A stretch of 64,000 nucleotides of DNA from an uncultured bacterium (GTDB lineage: Bacteria > Cyanobacteriota > Vampirovibrionia > Gastranaerophilales > Gastranaerophilaceae). The notes below the pieces were generated by a model, which was not told where the DNA came from, did not search any database, and worked only from the letters and a program-made list of their open reading frames with translations. A program made the translations under genes and the position numbers. Where the stretch lies: positions 1 through 64,000 of the forward strand of contig CASEDF010000007.1 of the NCBI GenBank assembly GCA_949286705.1, given 5' to 3'. Positions 42,558-51,720 of this stretch are shown here, piece by piece. The first letter of the stretch is position 1, and every line of letters starts with the position of its first letter.

Positions 42558-43469
42558 TTACCCTTGAGCATTTGCTCCGGATACAACTTCAATAATTTCC
42601 TGAGTGATGGCAAATTGTCGGGTTTTGTTGTATTGTATAGAGAGTTCATTAAGCATCTTTTCGGCATTTGAAGTTGCCGCAGACATTGCCGTCATTCTGG
42701 ATGCAAGTTCTGATGCCTGAGCTTCAAGTAATGCCTGATAAATAATGTTTGTAATATAAAGAGGCACAATTTTTTGCAAAATACTTTCTTTATTCGGTTC
42801 AAATTCCATCAGCGGGTCAATATGATGGTCTTCTTCAGGCTTTTGTACGGGAAGAACAACCCAGTCTTCCGTAAAATAACTCATCATATTTCTAAAACGC
42901 GTTGTTACAATTTCAATTCTGTCGATTTTTTCTTCAACAAAATATTTTGCAATATCTTCCGTAATTATGTTTGTTCCGGCGGGTGTCGGGTCATTTGCAA
43001 CGCTTAAATATTCACCTGCAATTTCGCAATCAAGATTTTTACATCGTTTATGCAGAACGGAAATCCCTTTTTGACCTACAACAAACAATTTGCATTTGAT
43101 ACCCTGAGAAGCGTAATCCTCAATGAGTTTTACTGTTTTTCTGATAACATTGGCATTATAGGCGCCTGCAAGACCTTTATTTGAAGTTATAACAAGAATA
43201 CCTGCCGTCTTTACGGGTCTTGTTTGCAAAAGACACGGGTAATTATCAACGGCATTTTTTGAATTAACTTTGCAGTCATTGATATTACCGACGGAATTCA
43301 GAAGTTTTGAAAACATTGCATTTAATTCCGCCGTGTATGGTCGTGAGGCTTTGACGGCATTTTCAGCGCGTTTAACTTTTGCAGCCGCAACCATTTTCAT
43401 TGCACGCGTTATCTTTTTTGTGCTTTCAACACTTTGTATTCTGTTTTTTATGTCTTTTAAATTAGCCAT
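42558..43469 (-). CDS. atpG: ATP synthase F1 subunit gamma
   Basis: 303 residues. N-terminal LKDIKNRIQSVESTKKITRAMKMVAAAKV and C-terminal helix ASRMTAMSAATSNAEKMLNELSIQYNKTRQ form the coiled-coil rotor shaft; GLAGAYNANV lies between. Compared with phototrophic cyanobacteria no obvious redox-switch insertion with paired Cys is evident. Last gene of the atp operon; the beta and epsilon genes are not downstream, as in cyanobacterial genomes. Confidence 0.97.
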   Translation of the reverse strand: MANLKDIKNRIQSVESTKKITRAMKMVAAAKVKRAENAVKASRPYTAELNAMFSKLLNSVGNINDCKVNSKNAVDNYPCLLQTRPVKTAGILVITSNKGLAGAYNANVIRKTVKLIEDYASQGIKCKLFVVGQKGISVLHKRCKNLDCEIAGEYLSVANDPTPAGTNIITEDIAKYFVEEKIDRIEIVTTRFRNMMSYFTEDWVVLPVQKPEEDHHIDPLMEFEPNKESILQKIVPLYITNIIYQALLEAQASELASRMTAMSAATSNAEKMLNELSIQYNKTRQFAITQEIIEVVSGANAQG

Positions 43470-43481
43470 TATGTTACCTTT

Positions 43482-44993
43482 TTAGAATGTCTTTTTAAAG
43501 TTTTCAATTGCCTCTTTAAGTTCTTTTTTGTCGTCATCAGACAGTGCGCTGCCGCCGTTTAATCTGTCGGAGAGCTCTTTGAGGTTTGATGACAGGTGAA
43601 CAAACCATTCTTTTTTGAATCTGCCGATATCAGAGGTTTTGACGTCATCAAGAAGCCCTTCGTTTGCAGCAAACAAAATGCTTACCTGCTCAGCAACGCT
43701 CAGCGGATTGTATTGAGGCTGTTTCAAAACTTCCGTCAATTTTTCACCTCTGAGAAGCTGATTTTTTGTTGCCTGATCAAGGTCTGAGGCAAATTGAGCG
43801 AATGCTTCAAGTTCTCTGAACTGCGCCAAATCAAGTCTTAACTGACCCGCAACCTGTTTGATAGCTTTTGTTTGAGCGGCACCGCCGACACGGGATACTG
43901 AAATACCCGCGTTAATCGCCGGTCTTACACCTGCGTTAAACAAGCCTGATTCTAAGAATATTTGACCGTCCGTAATTGAAATTACGTTTGTCGGAATGTA
44001 TGCGGAAACGTCGCCTGCTTGAGTTTCAATAATCGGCAATGCCGTAATACTTCCGCCGCCAAGTTCGTCATTCAATTTTACCGCACGTTCAAGAAGTCTT
44101 GAGTGAAGGTAGAATACGTCACCCGGATAAGCTTCACGTCCCGGCGGTCTTTTAAGAAGCAAACTCATTGCACGATAGGCTTGAGCGTGTTTTGAAAGGT
44201 CGTCGTAAACTATCAAAACTGATTTGCCCTGCTCCATAAATTCTTCAGCAATAGCAACACCGGCAAACGGTGCGATATATTGAAGCGGTGCTGATTCGTC
44301 AGCGGTTGCTGAAACTATTATTGAATAATCCATTGCACCGTGATTTTCCAATGTTTTTGCCAATTGTGCAACTGTGGACGCTTTTTGACCGATTGCAACG
44401 TATATACAAATTACGTCCGTATCTTTCTGGTTAATTATTGTATCTATTGCAATAGCGGTTTTACCTGTTTGTCTGTCGCCGATAATAAGTTCACGCTGAC
44501 CTCTGCCGATAGGTGTCAGACCGTCGATTGCGGTCAGACCTGTTTGAAGCGGCTGGTGAACGGATCTTCTTGCAACAATACCCGGTGCAACACGTTCAAT
44601 CGGACGGGTTTTTGTATATTCAATTTCGCCTTTACCGTCGATTGGTTTGCCTGTCGGGTCTATAATTCTTCCGATTAAGTTATCTCCTACCGGAACTGAG
44701 GCAATTCTGCCGGTTGTTTTAACAGTCATGCCTTCTTTTATCTGGGCATATTCACCCAAAATTACGACACCGACGTTGTCTTCGTCAAGGTTCATTGCAA
44801 TTCCGAGAGTGCCTCTGCCGTCTTCAAACATAACAAGTTCGCTTGCCATTACGTTTCTTAATCCGTAAACACGGGCAATACCGTCGCCGACTTCCAATAC
44901 GCTGCCGGTATTTGCAACTTCTGTTTGTATTTCGTAATTTTCAATCCGGTTCTTAATAATAGAACTGATTTCATCAGGTTGTATTAGTGTCAT
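43482..44993 (-). CDS. atpA: ATP synthase F1 subunit alpha
   Basis: 503 residues, normal length. P-loop [28 protein letters not shown] and the signature region [15 protein letters not shown] with the catalytic arginine finger in SVSRVGG are present. It starts four bases inside atpH (ATGA). Confidence 0.98.
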   Translation of the reverse strand: MTLIQPDEISSIIKNRIENYEIQTEVANTGSVLEVGDGIARVYGLRNVMASELVMFEDGRGTLGIAMNLDEDNVGVVILGEYAQIKEGMTVKTTGRIASVPVGDNLIGRIIDPTGKPIDGKGEIEYTKTRPIERVAPGIVARRSVHQPLQTGLTAIDGLTPIGRGQRELIIGDRQTGKTAIAIDTIINQKDTDVICIYVAIGQKASTVAQLAKTLENHGAMDYSIIVSATADESAPLQYIAPFAGVAIAEEFMEQGKSVLIVYDDLSKHAQAYRAMSLLLKRPPGREAYPGDVFYLHSRLLERAVKLNDELGGGSITALPIIETQAGDVSAYIPTNVISITDGQIFLESGLFNAGVRPAINAGISVSRVGGAAQTKAIKQVAGQLRLDLAQFRELEAFAQFASDLDQATKNQLLRGEKLTEVLKQPQYNPLSVAEQVSILFAANEGLLDDVKTSDIGRFKKEWFVHLSSNLKELSDRLNGGSALSDDDKKELKEAIENFKKTF

Positions 44994-45538
44994 AAGTTCC
45001 CCTTTATAATATTTTTACTTAAATTTTCGAGTTTATTTTTTATGCTTGTGTCAATTACGTTATCGTCGATGCGGATTACAAGACCGCCGATGACGGTTTC
45101 GTCTTTTTGCCAGGTCGCATAAATTGTTTTGTGTAATTTTTCCTGCAATTTGTTAATTATTTTTTGTTTGTAATCTTCCGGCAAATCAACGGCTGATATA
45201 ACTGCAATGCGTTTGATACCGTTAATTTCGTCCAATTCTTCTTTATAAGCTTCCGTGATTTCTTCAAATTCGCCGAAGCGTTTTTTTTCGGCAAGAATTT
45301 TTAAGAAATTGACCATATTAGGGCTTATTTGGTTTGTAAACACATCCGTTATGATTTCCTGCTTTTGTTCGGTCGGAACTGCAGGGGTAATAAGAACATT
45401 TTTTAAGTCAGCAGAGCTTTTTAAAATTGTGCTGACTGTTTCAAGGTCTTTCAAAATATCATCGTAAGTTGCAGAACCGTCCTGACTCATTTTAGTCAGT
45501 GCGTCTGCATATATTTTTGCTGTTTGAGATATTTTCAT
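44990..45538 (-). CDS. atpH: ATP synthase subunit delta
   Basis: 182 residues. IAKTYADAL-type start ([16 protein letters not shown]), central [18 protein letters not shown] and C-terminal [24 protein letters not shown] match delta/OSCP, which ties the F1 head to the b stalk. Overlaps atpF by four bases and atpA by four bases. Confidence 0.95.
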   Translation of the reverse strand: MKISQTAKIYADALTKMSQDGSATYDDILKDLETVSTILKSSADLKNVLITPAVPTEQKQEIITDVFTNQISPNMVNFLKILAEKKRFGEFEEITEAYKEELDEINGIKRIAVISAVDLPEDYKQKIINKLQEKLHKTIYATWQKDETVIGGLVIRIDDNVIDTSIKNKLENLSKNIIKGNL

Positions 45539-46035
45539 AATTGTACCCTGTCTATTTCGTTGATACTGTCGTCAATAAATTTGTTGTGCAAGTCCGGATT
45601 TTCATTGAGTTTGTTTATAATATTTTGTTTTGCAAGCTCAATTGAATTATTCACGGTGTCTTGAGTTAATTTTGCGGATAAAGATTTTTCTTCCGCATTA
45701 ATAACTTTTAAAATATTGGATTTGATGTTTTCGATCTGAAGTTCGGTGTTTTTCATAATGCCTTGAGATAAGTTTTGAGCGTTATTTTTTGCGGTCTTTA
45801 ACTGTTCGGCAACTTCATTATCGGTATTTGCAGCTGTTTTTTGGGCGGTTTTTAAGTCTTTTTCGGCATTTTCTTTTTCCTGTTTTGCGTTTTCAATAGC
45901 TCTTGCAACGTCATTTTTAATTTTTTCAATAATGCCGGGCAGGTCTATTTTTGCAAATACAACCGCAATAATTATTACCAGAATTGCAAAGTTAAATGTA
46001 TTTGATTGTACTATCAGGTTCCAAAATTCAGCCAT
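45535..46035 (-). CDS. atpF: ATP synthase F0 subunit b
   Basis: 166 residues: one N-terminal membrane helix (FNFAILVIIIAVVFAKID) and a long charged helix rich in Ala/Lys/Glu that forms half of the peripheral stalk. It lies between the b' gene and atpH, as in cyanobacteria. Confidence 0.92.
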   Translation of the reverse strand: MAEFWNLIVQSNTFNFAILVIIIAVVFAKIDLPGIIEKIKNDVARAIENAKQEKENAEKDLKTAQKTAANTDNEVAEQLKTAKNNAQNLSQGIMKNTELQIENIKSNILKVINAEEKSLSAKLTQDTVNNSIELAKQNIINKLNENPDLHNKFIDDSINEIDRVQL

Positions 46036-46038
46036 GTT

Positions 46039-46452
46039 TTATCCTAATATTTTTGTTGTAATTACATTTGCAAGCTCGTTTACCGTGTCGCTGAGTCTTG
46101 ATTGAACATCGGAATTTTGAGCTGCTAAATCCGCTTTTTTAGAGTTAATTTCATTTGTTGAATCGTCTTTTGCTTTCAAAATCATTTCTTTTGAATCTGC
46201 ATTTGCCTTTTCAACGCTTGATGAAATTATTTTTTTGCTGTCATCGCGTGCTTTGGTTAATTTGTTTTCGCGTTCGGTCAAGATGCCGGAGGCTTTGTCG
46301 CGTGAATTTTTCGCCTCATTTAAAGTATCATCAACAAGTTTTTCGCGCTTTTCAATAATGTCAGTCAAAGGCGCATAGAAAATCTTGTTCATAATGAATA
46401 CGAACACGAGAAAACTTATTGCTGATACTAAAAATGTTGCGTTAAATTCCAT
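46039..46452 (-). CDS. atpF2: ATP synthase F0 subunit b' (second b-type subunit)
   Basis: 137 residues with membrane helix ATFLVSAISFLVFVFIMNKIFYAPL followed by IIEKREKLVDDTLNEAKN and a long charged helix. Two different b-type subunits in tandem are typical of cyanobacteria and their relatives. Three bases upstream of atpF. Confidence 0.92.
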   Translation of the reverse strand: MEFNATFLVSAISFLVFVFIMNKIFYAPLTDIIEKREKLVDDTLNEAKNSRDKASGILTERENKLTKARDDSKKIISSSVEKANADSKEMILKAKDDSTNEINSKKADLAAQNSDVQSRLSDTVNELANVITTKILG

Positions 46453-46461
46453 ATTATCCTC

Positions 46462-46704
46462 TTACATCAAGCCTACTAATTTAGCTGCGATAACGAATGC
46501 GTACAATGCGCAGGCTTCTGATAATGCAGCACCAAGAAGGAAGAAACCGAATGCTTTACCGGAAACTTCAGGCTGTCTTGAAATTGCATCCATCAAACCT
46601 TTTGTCGCAAACCCGATACCGAGTCCGGCACCGATTGCACCAAAGCCGATTGCGACACCGCCGCCTAATTGTGCCAAGTCAGAAATTGTTTTTAATTCTT
46701 CCAT
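46462..46704 (-). CDS. atpE: ATP synthase F0 subunit c (rotor ring)
   Basis: 80 residues, two membrane helices joined by the polar loop SRQPE. The ion-binding Glu is in LSEACALY. The residues that ligand Na+ in Na+-type rings (Gln in helix 1 and Ser after the Glu) are Ile and Ala here, so the ring is predicted to carry H+. ATG 46704 is chosen from GGAG six bases upstream; an in-frame start at 46752 would overlap atpB. Confidence 0.96.
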   Translation of the reverse strand: MEELKTISDLAQLGGGVAIGFGAIGAGLGIGFATKGLMDAISRQPEVSGKAFGFFLLGAALSEACALYAFVIAAKLVGLM

Positions 46705-46720
46705 TTTTATCTCCTTTAAA

Positions 46721-47419
46721 TTAATGCTCATCGCCTGTGGCTGATGATACATACGCTATTGTCAACATCATAAATACTGTTGCCTGAATAAATGCAACCA
46801 GAATTTCAAATAACATAATCGGCAGCGGCAGTAAATATGCAAATACTCCCAGTGCTACCGTTACAAGAATCTCTCCCGCAAAAATGTTCGCAAAAAGTCG
46901 GATTGCAAGGCTTAAAGGTCTTGTAATCATTTCCAAAAGTTCAACAAGTCCCATTATTATCCCTGTAAAACTGAATTCGTGCAGGAAAAATTTGAATCCT
47001 TTTTTCTTCAAACCCATGCCTACATAATAGATTAAAACAATAATCGCCATTGCGGCAGTCAGGTTCAAATCGTTTGTCGGAGAAGCTAATTCCCCGCTTT
47101 TTAAATGTATAATTCTTAAAGGCAGCTGCCCCATAAGGTTTGCTATTAATATAAATAAAAACAGCGATGCAACGAGCGGAACATGCTTTCTGTTATCCGA
47201 CGGTATCATTGTGTCTAAGACCCCCCAGAAAAATCGCATTAAGCTTTCCGATATTGCCTGAAGTTTTCCCGGAATTATGGAGAGATTTCTTGTTGCAATG
47301 AATGCAAAAATAAGTACAACAGCCATTGCAAACCACATGGTAAATATGGTGTCCAGATTGAATGAAAAACCATGCCCGTTAATTACTGTATTATAGACCC
47401 AATGTCCGGTTTCACTCAT
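46721..47419 (-). CDS. atpB: ATP synthase F0 subunit a
   Basis: 232 residues with five to six membrane helices. LSLAIRLFANIFAGEIL carries the essential stator Arg, and VAFIQATVFMMLTIAYV is the conserved last helix. First gene of the atp operon, with AGGAGAG six bases before the ATG. No atpI gene precedes it. Confidence 0.97.
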   Translation of the reverse strand: MSETGHWVYNTVINGHGFSFNLDTIFTMWFAMAVVLIFAFIATRNLSIIPGKLQAISESLMRFFWGVLDTMIPSDNRKHVPLVASLFLFILIANLMGQLPLRIIHLKSGELASPTNDLNLTAAMAIIVLIYYVGMGLKKKGFKFFLHEFSFTGIIMGLVELLEMITRPLSLAIRLFANIFAGEILVTVALGVFAYLLPLPIMLFEILVAFIQATVFMMLTIAYVSSATGDEH

Positions 47420-47441
47420 TTTTCTCTCTCCTTATGAACTT

Positions 47442-47470
47442 ATTTTAACTCGGTGAAAAAAAATTAGCAA
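47442..47470 (-). promoter_or_regulatory. Promoter of the atp operon
   Basis: Minus-strand TTGCTA (47470-47465), 17 bases, TAAAAT (47447-47442). Divergent -10-like elements for birA (TATAAA at 47486-47491) lie just beyond, so the two operons share a 106-base control region. Confidence 0.7.
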
Positions 47471-47525
47471 ATATTTTTTGTTTATTATAAAATAAATCTT
47501 GTATGTTGCTTTACTCGAGGGAGAA

Positions 47526-48245
47526 ATGGAGCTTATAACCCTTAAAGAAGTTGATTCTACAAATAATTATGCGAAGAAAAATTTGGAAATTTTTTCTGAC
47601 AAAACAGTTGTGCGCGCTTTAAGACAAACTTCCGGCAAAGGCAGATTAAACCGCAGCTGGGTTGATTTAGGCGAGGGAAATTTGTTTTTCTCAATAGTTT
47701 TAAAACCGTCGGACAAATTTTGTGACATTTATGCAAATCTTACCCAGTATATGTCCGTTGTGCTCTGTGAATTGTTGGAAGAATACGGTTTGGCTCCGCA
47801 AATCAAATGGCCGAATGACGTCTTAATTGACGGTAAAAAAATCGCAGGAATTCTTTCGGAAACAGTTATGCTGGGGGCTAATTTTAAAGGGCTTATACTC
47901 GGTGTCGGAATTAATCTTAATGCTGAAATTAAGGATGTCAAACGCGTTCCGGATAAACTTGTTACGGCGCTCAGCATTGAACTTTCAACAAAAATTGATG
48001 CGGTTGAATTTTTAAATAAGCTTCTTGATAAATTTTTCTCTAATTACGATGAATTTTTGGATAACGGGTTTGAATTTATCAAATCCGATTACATAAAAAG
48101 AGCCTGTTTTCTTGATAAGGAAGTGTGCGTACAGCTCATTAACGAAACAAAACACGGGATTGCAAAATCCGTAAATGATTCAGGCGAGCTTGTTCTGGAA
48201 GATGACGGAAAAGAATTTTCTCTCACTATAGGTGATATATTATAA
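47526..48245 (+). CDS. birA: Biotin-protein ligase (no DNA-binding domain)
   Basis: 239 residues. LKEVDSTNNYAKKN, the biotin loop RQTSGKGRLNRSWVD, FFSIVLKP, IKWPNDVLIDGKKIAGILSE and LGVGINLNA form the catalytic core. There is no N-terminal helix-turn-helix, so it cannot repress biotin genes as E. coli BirA does. ATG 47526 has GAGGGAG five bases upstream; the earlier ATG at 47499 lacks a site. It is followed after 18 bases by the biotin-dependent OadA gene, whose Lys it would modify. Confidence 0.95.
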   Translation: MELITLKEVDSTNNYAKKNLEIFSDKTVVRALRQTSGKGRLNRSWVDLGEGNLFFSIVLKPSDKFCDIYANLTQYMSVVLCELLEEYGLAPQIKWPNDVLIDGKKIAGILSETVMLGANFKGLILGVGINLNAEIKDVKRVPDKLVTALSIELSTKIDAVEFLNKLLDKFFSNYDEFLDNGFEFIKSDYIKRACFLDKEVCVQLINETKHGIAKSVNDSGELVLEDDGKEFSLTIGDIL

Positions 48246-48263
48246 CGAAAGGGAATATAAAAT

Positions 48264-50045
48264 ATGACAAAAAAACTTATCAAAGTTATGGATACTTCGT
48301 TCAGGGACGGATTTCAATCTGTTTACGGCGCAAGAGTGTTTGTGGATGATTTTATTCCTGCATTGCAGTCAGCTGTTGCTGCAGGGATTAATCATTTTGA
48401 AGTTGCAGGCGGTGCAAGATTTCAGTCACCGATTTTTTATTGCAATGAAAATGCGTTTGAAACTATGGATAAAATCAGAGCGGCTGTCGGACCTGATGTT
48501 AATCTTCAATCTTTAGCACGCGGTGTGAATGTTGTCGGGCTTGATTCTCAGCCCAGAGATATTATCAATCTTCATGCCAAAATGTTCAAAAAACACGGCG
48601 TGACAACGGTTCGTAACTTTGATGCGTTGAATGATGTAAATAACCTTATTTATTCCGGCCAGTGCATAAAAGATAACGGCCTTAAGCACGAAGTCACAAT
48701 TACCATGATGGAGCTTCCGATTGGCTGCACAGGTGCTCATGATGTTGATTTTTATGAAAGAGTTTTGAGAAATATTCTGGATGCAGGAATTCCGTTTGAT
48801 TCAATAGCATTTAAAGATGCATCAGGAACATCTGCCCCGAGAAAGGTTTATGAAACTATTAAACGTACAAGAGAAATTCTCGGAAATGATGCTCATATAA
48901 GATTCCATTCGCATGAAACCGCAGGTACGGGTTTGGCTGCGTATTTGGCGGCACTTGACGGCGGCGCGGACGGTATTGATTTATCCATGAAGCCTGTTTC
49001 CGGCGGAACTGCCCAGCCTGATATTGTTTCTATGTGGCATGCTCTTAAGGGTACGGAATTTGATCTCGGAATTGATATTGAAAAAATTCTTGAAACCGAA
49101 GAAGTTTTCAAAGACTGCATGAAAGATTACTTCCTGCCGCCGGAAGCTTTGGCTGTTAATCCGATGATTATTCAGTCACCTTTACCCGGCGGTGCGTTGA
49201 CTGCCAATACTCAAATGCTTCGTGATAACGGAATTATGGATAAATACCCTGAAATCGTTTCTGCCATGAAAGAAGTTGTTGAAAAAGGCGGCTTTGGAAC
49301 ATCGGTTACTCCTGTTTCGCAATTCTATTTCCAGCAGGCATTTAATAACGTTATGTTCGGCAAATGGAAAAAAATTGCAGAAGGCTACGGAAAAATGGTT
49401 CTCGGTTATTTCGGCAAAACTCCGTGCGAGCCAGACAGTGAAGTTGTTAAACTTGCGTCTGAACAGTTGAAACTTCAGCCGACAACCGAATGTGTTGTTG
49501 ATATTAACGACAAAGATCCGAATAAAGGTATTGAGGCTGCGCGCAAAATGCTTAAAGATGCAGGACTTGAAGAATCGGATGAAAATATCTTTATAGCTGC
49601 TGCCTGCAAAGAAAAAGGTATTTTGTTCCTTGAAGGCAAAGGTACAATCGGCGTAAGAAAAAATGAACAAAAATCTGAAGCGTCAGATTCTTCCGCAAAC
49701 GGTTACACAGTTACTATCAACGGGAAAAAATATGCTGTTGCGCTCGAAGGCGAAAAAGCTACCGTTAACGGCAAACTCTATGATTTTTCTATAAAATCAG
49801 GTATTGAAGCTAAGCAATCCGTCGGCGGAGAAGGAACGCCTGTTAAGGCTGCACTTCCGGGAACTGTTTTAAAGGTGCTTGTAGAAGAAGGCGACAACAT
49901 TGAACAGGGTGATGTTCTGGCAGTTGTTGAAGCCATGAAAATGGAAACTGAGATTAAATCACCTGTCGGCGGCACGGTTCAATCGGTCGAAATTGAGGTC
50001 GGCGGGCATGTCCAAACAGGTCAGGTTCTTGTGACTGTAGCATAA
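48264..50045 (+). CDS. oadA: Oxaloacetate decarboxylase subunit alpha (biotin carboxyltransferase)
   Basis: 593 residues. The N-terminal carboxyltransferase barrel has DTSFRDGFQS, FEVAGGARFQ, IAFKDASG and HSHETAGTG with the metal-binding His pair. A conserved carboxylase region follows (~310-460), then a linker and a C-terminal biotinyl domain with VEAMKMETEI, where the Lys is biotinylated. It removes CO2 from oxaloacetate to biotin. Pyruvate carboxylase subunit B is similar, but the adjacent oadB argues for the decarboxylase pump. Confidence 0.92.
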   Translation: MTKKLIKVMDTSFRDGFQSVYGARVFVDDFIPALQSAVAAGINHFEVAGGARFQSPIFYCNENAFETMDKIRAAVGPDVNLQSLARGVNVVGLDSQPRDIINLHAKMFKKHGVTTVRNFDALNDVNNLIYSGQCIKDNGLKHEVTITMMELPIGCTGAHDVDFYERVLRNILDAGIPFDSIAFKDASGTSAPRKVYETIKRTREILGNDAHIRFHSHETAGTGLAAYLAALDGGADGIDLSMKPVSGGTAQPDIVSMWHALKGTEFDLGIDIEKILETEEVFKDCMKDYFLPPEALAVNPMIIQSPLPGGALTANTQMLRDNGIMDKYPEIVSAMKEVVEKGGFGTSVTPVSQFYFQQAFNNVMFGKWKKIAEGYGKMVLGYFGKTPCEPDSEVVKLASEQLKLQPTTECVVDINDKDPNKGIEAARKMLKDAGLEESDENIFIAAACKEKGILFLEGKGTIGVRKNEQKSEASDSSANGYTVTINGKKYAVALEGEKATVNGKLYDFSIKSGIEAKQSVGGEGTPVKAALPGTVLKVLVEEGDNIEQGDVLAVVEAMKMETEIKSPVGGTVQSVEIEVGGHVQTGQVLVTVA

Positions 50046-50064
50046 TTTATAAGGAAATAATAAA

Positions 50065-51270
50065 ATGGATATTACTGAAAGTTTAATAAAATTATGGAAT
50101 TCAACGGGTGTAGCAAATTTTGTTCAGCCTGTTGACCCCAATATAACAAACGGATTTGAACAATTCTTACATCAATTCGGGTCGCCGATTATGATTCTGG
50201 TATGTTTATTTCTGTTGTGGCTCGGAATTAAAAAACAGTTTGAGCCGTTATTGCTGGTACCGATTGCATTCGGCGGATTATTATCTAACATACCGGTTGC
50301 TGATATTGCAGGGCCAAACGGATTTTTGGGAATAATTTATGAGGCGGGTATTCATAAAGGTATTTTCCCGTTGATTATATTTATGGGTGTCGGAGCAATG
50401 ACAGATTTCGGTCCTTTGATTGCAAATCCTAAAACCGCTTTGTTGGGCGGTGCAGCTCAGTTCGGTATATTCGGTGCTTTGCTTTTGGCTTTATGTGTAT
50501 TCGGATTTACACTTCCGCAGTCTGCAGCTATCGGTATTATAGGCGGTGCTGACGGTCCGACGTCTATTTATGTTACCTCAAAACTTGCGCCGGAACTTCT
50601 GGGCGCAATTGCGGTTGCGGCTTATTCTTATATGGCGTTGGTGCCTGTTATTCAGCCTCCTATTATGAAACTTTTAACAACTAAAGAAGAACGTAAAATC
50701 CAGATGTCACAGTTGAGAAATGTTACAAAGCGTGAAAAAATCGTATTCCCGATTGTGGTTTTGGGACTTTGTATAATATTTTTACCTGATGCGTGTCCGC
50801 TGATCGGTGCCTTGACGTTCGGTAATTTGTGTAAGGAATGCGGTGTTGTTGAAAGACTTTCAGATACTATGCAAAATGCTTTAATTAATATTGTAACGAT
50901 TTTCTTAGGTTTATCTGTAGGTTCAAAATTATCTGCGGATCAGTTTTTAACCTTGCAGACATTATTTATACTCGTTCTGGGTGTTACGGCTTTTGCTCTT
51001 GCAACCGCAGGAGGAGTTATATTTGCTAAAGTTATGAATGCTTGTTCTTACTTTATGCACAAAGTATTCAAAAAGCCGCTCAATCTTGTTAACCCGCTTA
51101 TCGGTTCTGCCGGTGTATCTGCTGTTCCTATGGCAGCCCGCGTGTCAAATAAAGTCGGATTGGAAGAAAACGATCAGAATTATCTTTTGATGCACGCGAT
51201 GGGTCCGAATGTCGCAGGTGTTATCGGTTCAGGCGTCGCGGCAGGTATTTTGCTCGCATTATGCGGTTAA
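50065..51270 (+). CDS. oadB: Na+-translocating decarboxylase subunit beta
   Basis: 401 residues, about nine to ten membrane segments. [38 protein letters not shown] and [18 protein letters not shown] are the conserved family blocks; the Asp in GGADGPT is essential for Na+ transport in homologues. It decarboxylates carboxybiotin and pumps Na+ out. The gamma subunit gene, which normally joins alpha and beta, is not found here, and the operon ends at a terminator right after. Confidence 0.96.
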   Translation: MDITESLIKLWNSTGVANFVQPVDPNITNGFEQFLHQFGSPIMILVCLFLLWLGIKKQFEPLLLVPIAFGGLLSNIPVADIAGPNGFLGIIYEAGIHKGIFPLIIFMGVGAMTDFGPLIANPKTALLGGAAQFGIFGALLLALCVFGFTLPQSAAIGIIGGADGPTSIYVTSKLAPELLGAIAVAAYSYMALVPVIQPPIMKLLTTKEERKIQMSQLRNVTKREKIVFPIVVLGLCIIFLPDACPLIGALTFGNLCKECGVVERLSDTMQNALINIVTIFLGLSVGSKLSADQFLTLQTLFILVLGVTAFALATAGGVIFAKVMNACSYFMHKVFKKPLNLVNPLIGSAGVSAVPMAARVSNKVGLEENDQNYLLMHAMGPNVAGVIGSGVAAGILLALCG

Positions 51271-51271
51271 A

Positions 51272-51300
51272 TAAAAAGCTCCTTTTATAGGAGCTTTTTA
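51272..51300. terminator. Bidirectional terminator after oadB
   Basis: TAAAAAGCTCC and GGAGCTTTTTA, an 11-base stem with a seven-base loop, overlapping the stop of the convergent small gene. Confidence 0.9.
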
Positions 51301-51654
51301 TATTGTTATATCAATTGTTTCACCCAATTCTTTGACTATCGGCTTGACAAATTCCTGTAAATCTTTTTTTGTCGCCATCGGATTTTTATCTGTATATTCT
51401 AAAATTTCAAAAGCAGCATCTGAAATTTTTGGGTATTTTTCGACTATTTTATCACCGATAATTTTTAAATAATAACGATAGCCTCTGTTGCCTGTACCTT
51501 TTAATTTTGCCGGCCAGAGTGCATCTATCAGCGGTTTCATATCCGAAACAGTTTCTCTTGTTATGGATTTGAAGGTTGCAGCTTCCAAGACCCTTATGGT
51601 ATCTACTTTTGTTCCAAATGTCGGTTGTTGATTATTTATTTTGTTTATTTGCAT
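51298..51654 (-). CDS. Small F-G-motif protein of unknown function
   Basis: About 118 residues. It starts MQINKINNQQPTFGTK, which matches the short F-x-G/F-G N-terminal motif of other proteins here, then is mainly helical and soluble with basic patches (WPAKLKGTGNRGYRYYLK). No signal peptide. An in-frame ATG at 51669 also exists. Divergent from purM, whose -10 lies about 55 bases away. Confidence 0.65.
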   Translation of the reverse strand: MQINKINNQQPTFGTKVDTIRVLEAATFKSITRETVSDMKPLIDALWPAKLKGTGNRGYRYYLKIIGDKIVEKYPKISDAAFEILEYTDKNPMATKKDLQEFVKPIVKELGETIDITI

Positions 51655-51708
51655 ATTTATACAATACATGGAAAAATAAATTTTGCTAGCGGTATTATTT
51701 TTTTGTAA

Positions 51709-51714
51709 TAAAAT
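51709..51714 (+). promoter_or_regulatory. -10 element of purM, six bases before the ATG
   Basis: TAAAAT at 51709-51714 with the ATG at 51721 and no ribosome site; a -35 (TTGCTA at 51683) is at a non-standard distance. Confidence 0.4.
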
Positions 51715-51720
51715 GTAACT

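Noticed and set aside
49182-49670. 162-codon minus-strand ORF inside oadA
   Set aside because: Phe/Asn-rich antisense of a clear enzyme gene.
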